Positions 22,206 through 34,976 are shown, counted from the first letter of the stretch. The stretch: 64,000 bases of DNA from Mucor racemosus (GCA_027405735.1 JAPEHQ010000024.1:62001-126000); one strand, 5' to 3'. Program-made: numbers and translations. Notes: generated by a model not told the origin, from the sequence alone.

Positions 22206-23215
22206 TAGATTTCAGTTGTACCTATCTTATAAATATGAAAAAGTAATATATACGTCAATTTAGATGCTCAATTTTTTATAATCAATTTTGGGTGAATATT
22301 GGTCAATTTTGGTCAATGTTTGGCCAGTGCACTTATATTCTGGTATTAATACTTCTATTTTCCGAGAGATATCTATCGCTCGTAGAGTGAAGATACATTG
22401 TATTTAAAGATTCACGTAATTCGATTCAATACTGGGCTAAGACATTCGAAAACTATTTAAAACCCATCTGAAGCCTACTTTTTACAACCGTAAAAAATCA
22501 ACAAAAACTCTATCTCAGCGAATTTCAAACTTAAGAACTTCCAACTTTACAGAGAGTAGGGACACATCTTTGACAGGCTGATCTCAAAGGGTAACGCCCA
22601 CAGCCTACTGTCTGTCGAGAAAATTATTGCCAAAATTCAACTAGAGCTGCCTGCGCATTATTATTGAAAACAATTTAAATACTACGATCTCTATTAATAC
22701 TGATCCAAGCAATCTTCCGCTCTTTACGGATATAGGTACACATAGGTACTACAATAAGTACTTCAGATACCAGCTTTCATGGGTCATTATGCATTCGGTA
22801 AGTTTGAACAACAAGCTGGTTACCTGATATTTACGCTTACTAAGGTCAGTAAGCTCACCAGTTCTCGACGAATATGGATCCCAATGACCTCCTGTTGCAA
22901 TGGCAGGCACTTCTAATGTTGCTCCACAAAATTGAAAAAGGTTTAGCCTTTCCGAGTTGCTGCTGAATTGGAGAAATGAAAACTCGTACTCGTTTAAACT
23001 ATTTTGTATGGATTGTTTCAATTTTTATAAAATCAAATAATGGTTTGAAATTGAATTTTGAAGTTGTACTTAATGCACAGTAGATGCACAAAGAACATAT
23101 CTTGAAATTAATGAATATTAATTGATTTATCGAAAGGTAAAACGTATAAAATTAATCAAATAAAAAAGTACCGTTTTATTATGAGCTTATAGAGAAAGAT
23201 TGATGCAACTAACCC
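22206..23215. other. Intergenic with one unidentified open frame
   Basis: The frame 23021-22749 (minus, 90 aa) contains CGATLEVPAIATGGHWDP and looks somewhat more protein-like than its surroundings. I recognise no family and see no upstream exon, so it is left as a possible gene remnant. Confidence 0.25.
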
Positions 23216-23450
23216 TTGCCTCATTCCTTATAGAAATATTACAAGGAAATTATTACACGATCCCTTGTAAATTTATCTATTTTGTTACACTCCTTTTACT
23301 TTTATTTATCCACCAATAAATATTTAATTTTACAAATATGCACACCAACCTTCATCAATCCGGCAATCACCAATTTATAATAACAAGAAGAATATCCATA
23401 AGTATGTTGTCTACCTTTGTTATTAGTTCAAAATTACAGATCATTACGAA
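23216..23450 (-). repeat. LTR-A fragment
   Basis: Matches the inverse of LTR-A from TTGCCTCATTCC to GATCATTAC. It is truncated at its left side, so no target duplication can be read. Confidence 0.6.
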
Positions 23451-23649
23451 ATGTCTCTTTTCAAAAATGAATACACAAGTTGATTTTGCTCTATTTTTAA
23501 TGTGAAACCACAAACACACTCGGAAAAAAAAAAGGATGCAGTTTATTCCTGCAATTTAATCAGCAGATCAATGAGATGCTAAAATTATGGTCTTGAATAC
23601 TGTTACAGTTGTAGTATATATTTCAAAACTTGCAGCCCATTTGGATCAA

Positions 23650-23876
23650 TGATCTATCAGAATTAGAATTACTGAATTACCAATTTAGAACATCTGTCAA
23701 ACCATGATATTCTGCATGCAAATTAGACAAGGTTACATTCCATGCGTCTATCACCATGCTATTATTGAATCATAGAAGCATAATTCCAGTATATCCACAC
23801 AATATTCATATGTTCATTTTAATCATACTATCATTCACATTTAATACACTCATCTAATTAGTATATACCCTAATGC
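23650..23876 (+). repeat. LTR-B fragment
   Basis: Begins TGATCTATCAGAATTAG and follows LTR-B to about 23876, where it stops short of the usual end. Confidence 0.6.
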
Positions 23877-24252
23877 GTACACTATAAACCTGTTTTCAAT
23901 TGTTGTAACTCCAATTTTGAATTTGGACCTATGCAATTGCAATATAAAATGTAGCTAAAACTCTACATTTTGCTAGAATGATAGATATGTGAGACGATTA
24001 CAATTATTATTCCCTATATGATTTTTCTTCATGCGAGAGCATAACAATTGTTTGTAATAACCGAAGCTACAAATTTGTATTTTGTATTTGTTTGGTTAAT
24101 ATATATCGAGAGTAATATCGATAATGCATGCGACCCAAGTTCAAATCAGTAATAACATGCCAAAAGGTAAATAGTACCAGGATACATGAACAAATATAAA
24201 TGTTTATGTTTTATTTATCCTTGCTTACAACAAACATCAGATGTTAGTAAAT

Positions 24253-26660
24253 TTAATCCCACACTAATTGCTGTTTACGCTGATCAACACTTGGGCGAAC
24301 TCCTTTTTCACCTTCCTCATTAGCCAGTAATTGGGTAACCTCTAATTCAGCTTTAGTAACACTAAGCGCTGTCTCTAATTGTGAATTAACAGCTGTTTGT
24401 TGTCTCAATTGCTCTTCCAAGGCCAAAATACGTTGATCCTTTTCCTGCGATTCTTTAGTCACTTTTGAAAGTTGTTTACGCAACTCTTGTATTTCTTGTT
24501 GTTGATTTCCTACTGTTAATAGGCCACTAGCATTGCTGCTGTTACCATCACTTGTAATTCGACTAGTATTACTACTATCACGCTCACTACGAGGAGGAGA
24601 AGGAAGACCATGATGCCCATGACTACCATCTTCTAATTGTTGCTGCAAAGAAGCTGAAACACTATCAGTATCGTTGTTTACAACTGAATTTGATGTTAAA
24701 ATCAATCTTGTGAGGTGATCAATTCGTTCCTTCATAGCATTACGAACATTGCGCCATTGCTTTGATTGTTGATCATGATCTCTACGTTCGGCAATGAGAG
24801 CGGATTCTTTTTCTCTTTGTAATACTTCGGCAGTAGACTGTAATTTACCCTTGAGCTCGACAATTTCAGTGCGGTATTTTTGAAGTAAGGCCTTGTCGTC
24901 CATGACCTCGTCATTTTTGGCATGTGTGGTGATGCGTTTCACACGAGAGGCAAATTTAAGTGTGTTGAGAGATTCTTCCATGATGCTAGGACTAATGGTA
25001 CAGATGACAGCAACTTTGGCAAGACCCGAGAGTGCAGTTTGAAGGATACGGGTGAGTTTGGAATCACGGTAGGGTATATGGCTTGGGCTCTTGCCAATGT
25101 TGGGTTCCGTTAGTTTGGATATCACTGTACCCAAAGTAAGTAGACTTTTGTTGATATAAGATCCTTCTTTTCTTCTTTCGTTATCAGTAGCTGCTTTTTC
25201 TGAGCCAGCTAAATCAATGAGATTCTATGTAGAGTGAATTAGCTTATATTTATATGTTTATATAATATATTGATACTTACAAGTTGTGATATTTTTACAG
25301 TCTCTTTTGATCGAGCAGCATGACTTCCATAACCTGTAGTTGTCAATGTTCTTCTATGTGATGCAATTGATGTACTTGTACTGCTTCTTTCTCTACTTTC
25401 AATCACCATTTGAAACAATGTATGGCTACGACTACTATGTAAGTTATAATCTGTTGAACTAATATGTCTATTTGCTGTTATAACATGCAAATTAATAAAT
25501 ATGAGGTTTATACATTCGAGCACATAACCAACCTTCTCCTCTTTGAATAATTCGAAGTACATCTTCTGGACTTGTTACAACTTCTTCTGTAAGAGGTGTA
25601 ACATAAACACCACGGATTTTATCTTGATGAATCTTTAAGTTATCGTTTGAGGGGTTGAGTAAATCCTTGATGGTTTCATTATATATTTCAAGGTACGAGA
25701 CTCGCAATAAGAATTCTCTTGTAACAGCCTACATTGTGCATTTAGATTACGCTTTTCTTTTTGTCGTATTTACATGTTTTATACTTTTTTGATGAAATCA
25801 AACACATTATCAACTGAGCGAGGGATGACACCTGGTTCGGCATCACTACCTAAAATAAATTTTGTTGTTTATTGTTTATATTGATTTAATTTTATATCAT
25901 GTTCCCTTACCCATCTAAAATTTAGAAGATGCCAATATTTCTGAATTCAGTATATATATATATATATTTATTGTATAAACCTTACCATAGTCTACAAATA
26001 CAAGCATTTTTAATACAAGATAACAATCAAATGCGAATCTAGTATCACTTACAAAGGTTTTTCCACTAGCAGTTTGACCATATGCAAATACAGTTGCTGC
26101 ATGAAAATTATTTGAAATTAATACGTAAATGACTAGATTGTAATCTGCAATAGATACCATTATATCCTTCCATAGCTTGGCTTTTTATTATTATTGATTT
26201 GTTTATATATCATACAAAACTATTAAGAATTCTTCATTTTGAAACAATAAACAACTTACTTTATAAGATTGCTGATGCTTCTCGAATACAAAGTTTCATT
26301 ATCACTTCCATAAAATACATTATCTAAATATCATGTTAATACGCAAGATTATATTCCTAGACCATTGTTTTCAATACCGAAATGAAATTCATGCTGTTTT
26401 TTTAGCCGTTGATCCTTTGAAATTACTTTTGAATTCTGTACATCCCAACAAGAGCCGTACTCGCTTTTATTTGGTGGTCTACATCGTACTGTAACCTGCA
26501 CATTTTCTCCATTTCTTTTGCTCAAGGATTTTATAGGTGCCATAGTTGAAGATGATGCAGTTGTTGTTGTAGAAGTAAAAGTAGAAGTAGAAGAAGTTGA
26601 TGATGTCCTTTGTCGAACATATGACTTTGAGGGATGTTGCAATGATGGGCTATGATACAT
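24253..26660 (-). CDS. Kinesin-7 (CENP-E-like) motor protein
   Basis: Predicted 616 aa from ten exons on the minus strand: 26660-26378, 26323-26260, 26180-26158, 26096-26053, 25991-25986, 25914-25911, 25849-25785, 25728-25533, 25474-25281 and 25224-24253. All junctions are GT-AG and in phase. After an S/T-rich N-terminus the motor domain starts at NVQVTVRCRPP. It contains the P-loop FAYGQTASGKTFTMMG, switch I NRHISSTDYNLHSSRSH, switch II LIDLAGSEKA, and the microtubule-binding YRDSKLTRIL. The TMMGSDAEPGVIPRSV stretch matches CENP-E/kinesin-7. The last 200 residues are coiled coil (residues about 390-590) with an S/N-rich break. ATP-driven movement on microtubules is expected. It is short for the CENP-E branch and closer in size to fungal KIP2-like members. 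Two microexons of 6 and 4 nt supply TM-MG of the P-loop. Divergent neighbour: CSL4, 468 bp away. Confidence 0.92.
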
Positions 26661-27128
26661 CTTTATTTATTCCCGATTATAAACACAAAGAAATGGATAT
26701 AATATCTGAATCGGCAATTAACTATTGCTGCCAAGGCTTTGATGATAGATATGTAAAGGGGTCAGAGATAAGTTAAAAGAGAAAAACCTGAATAGAATTG
26801 AAAATATTTATGTACACCTCTAAATGTAACAAGGAAAAAGTAACCTGATCAAGTTTAGCCTTTTTTCTACTTTCTTTTTAATGAATCAATTGGGCAAGAA
26901 AATTTTAAATCAAACTTGAAATATTAGAGCAATGGGTTTGATTGTATAGTTTTTATGCATTTTTCATTGATTTATCTTGATAATAGCTCATAATAGTACA
27001 TGTAAATGGGTTCAAGGTACGGTTACAATGGTTCAAACCAGTCACTCTAAAAGGGGACCATTTGTGGGTCTCTAAACATGAAAAATCCTTCATTTACACT
27101 TCTTTTGTAGAGAAACAATATAACAATC

Positions 27129-27891
27129 ATGGCAAAGAAACAAGAATCAGTAACTCCTGGACAACGTCTTGGATATGCCGCAGATTATCAACAAGGTGCT
27201 GGTACATATGAAAGAGACGGATTATTATACGCTAGCGTTGTTGGACAAAGATACATTGACCCTGCAAAGGATGATCAGGTAAAGGTTTTTTTTTTTTTTT
27301 TTCAAATGTAATTCAAGCAAGCAAAAAGTTAATAAGCTTGATAATTTAGCTGCCTGTCATGAGAGTATCAAGAGAAAAAGAGCAATCAGCAGTACCTGAA
27401 GTTGGCAGTGTGGTAAGGCTTTTGATTTATAGTTTGATTGATTGATTTGAGATATTAAATGCCATTGAATGAACTAGATTACTGGTAAAGTTATTCGTGT
27501 TGCACCACATCAAGCAGTGATTGCCATTATGGTAGTTGGAGATATTCCTTGTAAAGAAGATTTTATGGGTGTCATTCGGTAAAACATTTGATAAAATGTA
27601 TATATATATAGACAGATGTTAATTTAAAATAGTACTCAAGATGTTCGTGCAGCAGAAAAAGATAAAGTGAAAATTTACAACTCGTTTAGACCAGGCGATA
27701 TTATTAAAGCAGAAGTTATCTCACTAGGTGATGCAAGATCTTATATTTTATCAACGGCAAAGAATGAATTAGGTGTCATATTTGCAACTAGTGTTGCTGG
27801 TGCTACCATGGTGCCAATCTCTTGGCAGGAAATGCAATGCCCAAAAACTAAAGCTATTGAATTACGTAAATGTGCTAAACCAACTGTATAA
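27129..27891 (+). CDS. CSL4: Exosome complex subunit CSL4
   Basis: Predicted 190 aa from four exons: 27129-27278, 27350-27412, 27478-27578 and 27633-27891, GT-AG and in frame. The N-terminal part (TPGQRLGYAADYQQGAGTY) is the typical CSL4 cap domain. An S1 domain follows (about residues 65-150; GKVIRVAPHQAVIAIMVVGD, then RPGDIIKAEVISLGDARSYIL). The C-terminal zinc-ribbon-like end reads STAKNELGVIFA...MVPISWQEMQCPKT, matching animal EXOSC1 closely. It forms part of the S1/KH cap of the RNA exosome, which processes and degrades RNA in nucleus and cytoplasm. Length agrees with the family (about 195 aa in human). It shares a 468-bp promoter region with the divergent kinesin gene. Confidence 0.95.
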
Positions 27892-28318
27892 ATAAAAGTT
27901 TTACTGCAAAAGATAAAAATAAAATTTGCATGTATTACTTGAAGAGTGATAAATTTGATCTTTTCATAGATTTTTGATTTGAAAAGAAATATAAATGTAA
28001 ACTTGACATGTTGAGGAATACTTACTTTGTATTTGACAGTTTATGGTATCTATTTAGCATTAAAATAAATTCTTTAAAAATAGAGTGAAAATGGCATTTT
28101 TTTTTTTCAGGAAATCACCGCTCATTTACTACAAGTAATTAAATATTCATAAATTTGACCATTTTAAGGATTTTTTTTGATTAAATAAAAATATAAATAT
28201 AGATTTGACATGCCAAAGAATACTTTATTTATATTGATCGGTCATCAATACATTAGAAAGCAATCTAAAAAACTCTTTAAAAACAGAAAATACACAAAAT
28301 GTATGATGTTTTTTATTA
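27892..28318. other. Convergent 3' intergenic region
   Basis: AT-rich spacer between the CSL4 stop and the stop of the glycosyltransferase-like gene. No feature is seen. Confidence 0.5.
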
Positions 28319-29575
28319 TTATAATGGTGTTATAGGTTGTCTTATATTTACAGGTACATCGTTTTCGGGATATTTCCACTCGGGATGATTGTATAATGCG
28401 TTTGTGTCAACACGCTCCCATTTTGGAGTATCTAAAATTAATATAAAGTTAGAGTCTAAAACATGGAAAAACAATGACAAGATGTGTTTATCTACCTATT
28501 GCCGATGGATGATGTAATTTGTTTTGCAAGTCTAATTGCATGAGACTTGATCTACAAGCAACATCTCTATGGGTTTGTAATTTAAAAAAGTCTCGTGGTG
28601 GTATTTTACATTCATGTCCATTAAAATAAGCAAGATAAGTTAATGCAGCTTGATCTTGTCTATGATTTTCTCTGCTTGAACCAGGAGGAGCGATACAGTT
28701 CTTTTGAAGTCCACATTCAAACCAAGGAATAATCAGTGAATTAACAATTGTGCTATTATCAGCATCGAAACCAACAGCAGCACCATTACAATTTGATTTG
28801 TAGCGATATTCTTTAATGTCGGCACCAAAGAACTTAAACATACCACGATGAGTCCATTTACCCATGCCATAAGCACTTTTAGGAGACCAAAAGCCATTGT
28901 AATCGTTTCTTATAGTATCTGCGATATTTAAAATAAAATCTTTTGTAACTTGGTTACCGGCATCAAGCCATACAAGTACGCCACCGTATTTAACTCGGGC
29001 ATCATTTACAATACCGGTTTTCCAACCATATTGACCGGCATCAACTGCAACATCCCAAAAACGAGGATAGCGTTCATGATCAAATGTAATTAAATCATCG
29101 ATTAAGCCATGTTCTTGCAACTGATTTAAAATTGGCAATTGGGTTCTATTCATTCCGATATTATAGACCGCGATTCTAGGAAATTGATCTAGTTCAATAT
29201 CTGGTCGTAATTCATGTAATGAATAAAGAAAGTTTTCTAACGAACATAGATGGTTTGCGCTTGATCCAGTTACTATTGTATATGGAAATGCAGTTCTTTT
29301 TGTGTTGGTTTTTGTGTCTTTTTGTTCATTTATTATTGCTGGAGAAGCAGAGTCGAGATTCGTAGTTGATGAATCTAAATTATAAGTGGTACAAGATTAA
29401 TCAAATTGGCCCCATCTCTCCCCCCCCCCCGTTCCAATTTTCAAATACCATAAGAATATTGTCGTTGATATGTTCTATATATCGATATAGTCAATAGCCC
29501 CACTAAGCATGCAAACATACATAAAAATATAGTAATTTTTTTTGATCGAGGTATTATAGAAGATGTGAATGTCAT
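28319..29575 (-). CDS. Type II membrane protein, glycosyltransferase-like (DUF1647-like)
   Basis: Predicted 372 aa from three exons on the minus strand: 29575-29449, 29374-28496 and 28431-28319, all in phase. The first exon encodes a short basic cytosolic tail (PRSKK) and a single signal anchor (about residues 14-34), so the bulk is luminal, probably in the Golgi. After a stem the body contains PYTIVTGSSANHLCSLEN, FPRIAVYNIGM, YGWKTGIVNDA, GGVLVWLDAGNQV and the C-terminal SSRENHRQDQAALTYLAY. The VWLDAG segment sits where GT-A proteins have a DxD-like motif. The arrangement resembles DUF1647-type nucleotide-sugar transferase-like proteins; donor and acceptor are unknown. Intron 1 contains an uninterrupted run of about 11 C. 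The lectin-fold gene lies divergently 402 bp away. Confidence 0.75.
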
Positions 29576-29977
29576 TTTTTTTTTTAGGCTTTTCGATAAT
29601 AAACAAGGAAGGTATATATTACATAAATAAATTAGAACGAAATGAATAAATAAAAAAAAAAAAAAAAAAAAAAAATGAAAACGATAATAAAAAAGAAGAA
29701 ATGAATAAATATGAATTATGAAATAAAGGGGTTAAAATATGAGAAAAACTTGCTCCTAATAAGCTTTCCTAATCATTTGATATTTTTAGATGTATAACGT
29801 GTGACATTTACTTTTTTCAATTACATGACAAAATTACTTGCAAGTGACGAATTCACAATGATGCGTGGTGTTTATCTCGCCGCCGCTTAAACGCTTAATC
29901 CATGATATTATTATTATAGTATTTGTTGGGTTTTTGGCCTTCTTTTCCTTCCTTTTTACCATCTATTTTATAAACAA

Positions 29978-31272
29978 ATGGAAGCCTCACAGGAATTCCC
30001 TCAGGGATTCTTTTTCATTAGATGCAAAAGTCAGCCATTTGCTATTGATGTTAATGGTGGCAGTATGACGGTAATCAAGTAGCATGTCGTGTGTGTGTGT
30101 GTATTACCGAGGATTTAACTAGTATTTTTGATAGAATGATGCTACAATCATTATTTGGCCTCAAGTAAGTTTACATTATTCAAGGAAAAGCAATGAAAAA
30201 CTAATTAAAATCAATTAGAAATTGGTGGATAGCATTAATCAGGTAAAATTTATATCGTAAAAAATGCTGTCTGCATAAATTATGTATGATACCAACGCAC
30301 GCGCTTTAGTTGTGGATGCATGAAGAAGGGTTTTTGATTAATAAAAAATCAGGACTTGGTGAGTAAAAAGCAGATATTGTATGGAAATGTGCATTTATTA
30401 ATTACGATTAACTGATAGTTCTTGATATTCGAGGTGGAAGTAAGTTTTATTTTATTTCTTAGCATTCATTGATTAACAACATTTTCTTCAGGCATTGAAC
30501 GTGATAAAGTTATAATTCAATATGCTCGTAAACCTGGATTAGCACATAATCAAAGATGGACTTATCAAAATGGCTTTATTTTTCCTACATCTGCTCCACA
30601 TCTAGTGTTGGATATTAGAGTAAAAATACAACTGTTCATCTTTATCTTATCAAAAAGACTAAATCAAAAAACACATAGAATGCAGAATTTAAAAATGGTA
30701 ATACCGTCTATTTGAATACAAAGAATATTCATTCAAAAACACAACAATGGATTATTCAGCCATTCGAAAATGAGAAATCAATCAATGAATTAGCTTTACT
30801 TCGACCCTCTCCACGTTAGTATACTATTTTCATATATGAAACATTATTATTTAAATGCAATTATATATAGTCCAACGCACTTCAACCTTCCCTAGACAAG
30901 AGGAACTTTACGATTGTTATCGTATGGTATATTTAGAAAGCAATCAAACAACTGTTACTCCCGAACAATTAGCTGGTGCTACTGCATTTAAAGCTATGAA
31001 GGATTACATTGAAAATTATAAACAAACACATCAGGGTCCAGTTGTTGCTGATGAACAATCTAGACCGGAATTACTTGATTTAGTCAAAAGAGAGGTATTT
31101 ATAAATGATGTATTTAATAATAGAATAATAGAAAAATATACTTATATTGGCTACTACGTAGGTGGTTCAAGCATTAACCTCAAAACATGTTGAAAACAAT
31201 TTACAAGAATTAGTACATTCATCAATGTCTGTTGCTGAAGCTTATTTCAGTCGAGAATATAATGTCAATTGA
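29978..31272 (+). CDS. Ricin-B-type beta-trefoil (lectin-fold) protein with helical C-terminal domain
   Basis: Predicted 271 aa from nine exons: 29978-30070, 30135-30164, 30219-30242, 30310-30358, 30419-30439, 30492-30619, 30679-30814, 30871-31094 and 31162-31272. Every junction is GT-AG and the frame closes. Residues about 5-145 are a beta-trefoil: FPQGFFFI, PFAIDVNGGSM, ATIIWPQ, NQLWMHEEGFLINKKSGLVLDI, NQRWTYQNGFI, HLVLDIR and TQQWIIQPFE, the repeated Q-x-W and LDI pattern of ricin-B lectins. Residues about 165-271 are helical (LAGATAFKAMKDYIENYK...) and resemble fungal CipC/DUF3759-type sequences. No signal peptide, so the protein is probably cytosolic. Sugar binding is possible but not shown. 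Exons of 21-30 nt make this gene easy to mis-predict. Confidence 0.78.
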
Positions 31273-31467
31273 TTAAATAAAATGACGTTAGTTTATTATT
31301 AAAAAAAAAAAGAAAGAAAGGAGTATCATATATTGGGAAGATAAGAGATAGAGAAGAGGGAGAATGTATAAATGATTGACGCATTTGATTATATAAAAAA
31401 AAATTGTTATATTTTAAGGAGATTTACTAGAAATCATGCGCCAACACTATCAGTTGGGATACAGTGC

Positions 31468-32579
31468 TTAGATTGCCGCCTTTCTTAATTCAATCTCCCA
31501 ATCTTCCATGCCCTCATAGGTTTCTTCTTTCTTGGTAGTTGCTGTAGTAGCAGTGATGATAGGAGAGGGATCTGCTATTGTTTCTATCGTTTTATCTTGT
31601 TTAATTTCACTATTGTTATCCTCCTTTGTTGATTTTCGATTGATTGGTTCGTTTACATTCTCCTTTTCCTCCTCTTCATCATCTTCGTCTTTAAAGTCAA
31701 ATAACACATCTTGATTTGTCGATTTAACAGGTTCAGTGGGAGGATTACTCAAAACTGCTTGCTTAGCTAACGTAACCCTGTAAAAATAGTTTTTCCAAAA
31801 AGTTGGTTCGCTTACTCTATTGTAAAACAATTAAAAAATCGGCATGTTCCAATTGGGAAATATTTAGGTATCTTACTGTTGTGGTACTAATAAAAATCTT
31901 AAATGAGATAGATCCTTATCTTCTTTCAAAGCTGCTTGAGCACTTTGACTATAAGCATTCAAATCAAATTGAAAATTGGTATCTTCAGGCGGTGGAATCA
32001 AGAAATTTCTTTCGTCCTGTTTATGCTTTTTGTTTAGATCAAAAAACATGAATAATTAAACTTTTAGTAATTACCTTGGAAATATCCAAAATAGCTTGTT
32101 TCATTTCGTTTTCATATCCTTGATATCCAGCCCATGGAGCAACAGGTTCTATTTTTTTTTTATATATATGTGTGAGTCTTTGTTTCCAACATGATATATA
32201 AACATCAATACCTGAGCCTCGAGATTGATGAAAAATTCCATTTTTTTCGTCTGATTTCTTATTTTGAACAAATAATGCTCTTTCAGATTCTAAATCACCT
32301 TGTAAAGTAGCTATTTGATTTGGAATATCACGGGCACGTTGTTGTAACTCATTCAAACGTTTATTAAACTCGGGAATACCTTTAGTTTGAATGGTTTGTG
32401 AAAGGGAATTTACACTAGAAGTAACGCTCGAGAAAAAAGAACCTCCAAAGAAGCTTGAAGGTGTAGTAGGAGTCGAAGGAGTACTATTATTGGTACTTGC
32501 TACTATTATTGTAATGATAAGAATGAGCGTTTTAATCAATGAATGTGTATAATTGACATGTACCTTTTTCTGTAGACAT
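31468..32579 (-). CDS. BSD-domain protein, SYAP1-like
   Basis: Predicted 289 aa from five exons on the minus strand: 32579-32564, 32502-32212, 32148-32075, 32016-31877 and 31816-31468. The N-terminus is S/T-rich (ASTNNSTPSTPTTPSSFFGG), followed by an amphipathic helix region (SSVTSSVNSLSQTIQTKG). The BSD domain, about residues 103-190, contains PWAGYQGYENEMKQAILDIS, DERNFLIPPPED, HLRFLLVPQQ and EPTFWKNYFYRV, including the FW pair that defines the family. The order matches animal SYAP1 and plant/fungal BSD proteins. The C-terminus is acidic (DEDDEEEEKENVN) and ends EDWEIELRKAA. SYAP1 in animals is linked to Akt/TORC2 signalling; the fungal role is unknown. Convergent with the lectin gene (195 bp) and divergent from RAD17. 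Confidence 0.88.
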
Positions 32580-33202
32580 TATATATAAGGAGAGAGGGGG
32601 AAAAATCAAAAAGATGTAACTCGAGAACGAGCTTTGAATTATGGTCCCCCTATGTTATACGGTGCGGCATTTTATCAAGTCAATGGCGAACACACGTCTC
32701 GGCAGTGATAGAGGGTATATTCCTTCTTTAACTGTTATTTTATGAAATGCATTCATTTCTGTAAATAAAAATATTCGTAATAATGTCTATGTTAAACTCT
32801 TGTGAAATGATTAAATTCCTTGAGAAATGGCATTTATCTAACAGCCTGTCCTGATTGCTTTCCTCAAAATTATTTCTAGTTTCTGGTAATAACAATAAAA
32901 TCAAAGGGGGTTATTGACTGGATACCAATTGCACATCACTTATTAAAGACTCTTTGATTGAAAATCTGATAGATAACGCTTTGTCATTGCGAAATTGCTT
33001 TAAAACTTGAGGATGTAGTTTGGCCTACATTGAATATAAACATTTCAATTTAGCTTGCATTGCAAAACACCGGAAAGGACTTACGGCAAGAGTCACAATT
33101 TCCATGTCAAAACGATATTTGAATGTCTACAAAGGAACGCGCAAAAGAACCGTATCCAGATTAACTTTCAACTTTTGTGTGCTTGCACTTGATTCATATA
33201 CT
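32580..33202. other. Divergent promoter region SYAP1-like / RAD17
   Basis: 623 bp between two divergent start codons. No motif is recognised, and a plus-strand frame at 33020-33238 has no support. Confidence 0.45.
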
Positions 33203-34875
33203 ATGGATGAGTGGGTAAGTTTGGTTTTATATGAATAAAATGTGTTGTTTTATACCAACCACGAATAGAACTTTATTTTGCCAGATACTCCTAGTCAACG
33301 TTCAGCAAAAAGAAAGCGAAGCATTTCAACAAAAGACCCTTCAAGTAAGGAAACATTGGAAATTACAGTAAAAAAAAAAAAACTTATTAAAACCAAATCA
33401 ATATTATTAGGTTATCAACTTTGGGTAGATCAATATGAACCTAAATCAGTGGTAAACAATAAAACAAAAAATCATGGATGATCCTACATGATACTAAGCT
33501 CTTTTCTTTATTGTAGAAAGATGTTTGTGTTCGAGCAGATAAAGTGAGAGAATTACAAAATGCAATTGAATACTCGTCAATTGGAAATAAACAAGGACAT
33601 ATAAAAATTCTGCTGTTAACAGGCCAATCTGGTATTGGCAAAAGCACACTTGTGCGGTTATTATGTAAATCAATGAATTATGACATCTTGGAATGGACAA
33701 GCCCTATCAACGACTATGATCCAACAGAAACACATACACATACAATGACATTATTTACTCGATTTTTGTCATCTTCCATTTTGAGAGGATCTCGGCGACA
33801 AATCATATTTGTAGATGATATACCTGATATAACAACTGAAGATATTAAACGGCAATTACATTCAACGCTAAAGAATTTTGTCAATTCTCCTGCAAAGTTT
33901 TTGTTGATTATGGTTGCTACTGATGCTTGGATGGAAAACTCTTCTGCATCTTACAAAAACTATGACAGTAGATTGAATAGATCTATTGATATTATACCCA
34001 CAGAATTAAATAATGATTTACGAGTCAAGCAAATCAAGTAAGTTTCTTGGTTTATAAACAATAACAAATAGCACTAATCAACTTTTTGTAGATTTAATCC
34101 TGTTACTAAAACCAATATGGTCAAAGTGTTAAAACATATCATATCGGAAGAACATGCAACAGTACAAAAAGAACAGCTTGATCAATTAATAGAAAAAAGC
34201 GATGGCGATATTCGAGCAGCAATCAATAATTTACAATTCGACAGTGTTCATTCTTCAAAATCCAAGAGAAAAATACCAACCAAAAAATCGATGGATAAAG
34301 CACCATTTGATGAAAAAATGGGTCCATTGTCATTATTTCATGCATTAGGAAAGGTCCTCTATGCAAAAAGAAATCCCAATGGCACATATGAATCAAAACC
34401 AGAGCATATTTTAGCGAAAATACCAGTAGATAATGACACATTTATCACATATTTACATCAAAACTATTCTGAATTTTTCGACGAAATGGAATCATGTACC
34501 AAATTATTGAATTATATGAGTGATGCAGATACGATAAGATCACAGCATGATTGGCAGGACACACATGCAAGCGTTTATCGTGGTTTAGTCAGTATTAATG
34601 GCATCATGATCAATCCACCTCGAGAGAAAATCACTTACCGTCAACAGCGATTCGAGAGACCCAAATTTTACGAAGCACAATTAGAGACAAGACAGCGAAA
34701 ATTGGAAACGTATCGTAATGATTTCATGGCTTCTGTGCAATGTAGAACTGAAGCTTATGATTCTGGAGAGCAAATGGAGTATCAAGATGATCCGATACAA
34801 GATTTTAGTGAAGATGAATTTGATGATGTTTATGGTGATGACGATGATGAGTTGGCTGCATTTATGGATTATTAA
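33203..34875 (+). CDS. RAD17: Checkpoint clamp loader RAD17
   Basis: Predicted 499 aa from four exons: 33203-33214, 33269-33451, 33517-34037 and 34092-34875. The tiny first exon (MDEW) joins in frame to NFILPDTPSQRSAKRKRS, a basic nuclear-type tail. YQLWVDQYEPKSV is the conserved entry to the AAA+ domain. Walker A is GQSGIGKST (about residues 101-109) and Walker B is IIFVDD (about 162-167). Then follow the lid region with SGDIRAAINNLQ-like text (KSDGDIRAAINNLQF) and the RAD17-typical LSLFHALGKVLYAKR. The acidic C-terminus (SEDEFDDVYGDDDDELAAFMDY) corresponds to the conserved RAD17 tail region. In complex with RFC2-5 it loads the 9-1-1 clamp at DNA damage. It is shorter than human RAD17 (about 680 aa), mainly in the C-terminal half. 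Confidence 0.93.
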
Positions 34876-34976
34876 AAAAAAAATTATATATGTATAGTAT
34901 ATTATTTAAGAGCTTTATTTTATGTCTGTATGTCTGTCTGTATGTGTGTATATGTGTATATAAATAATAATAAAAA

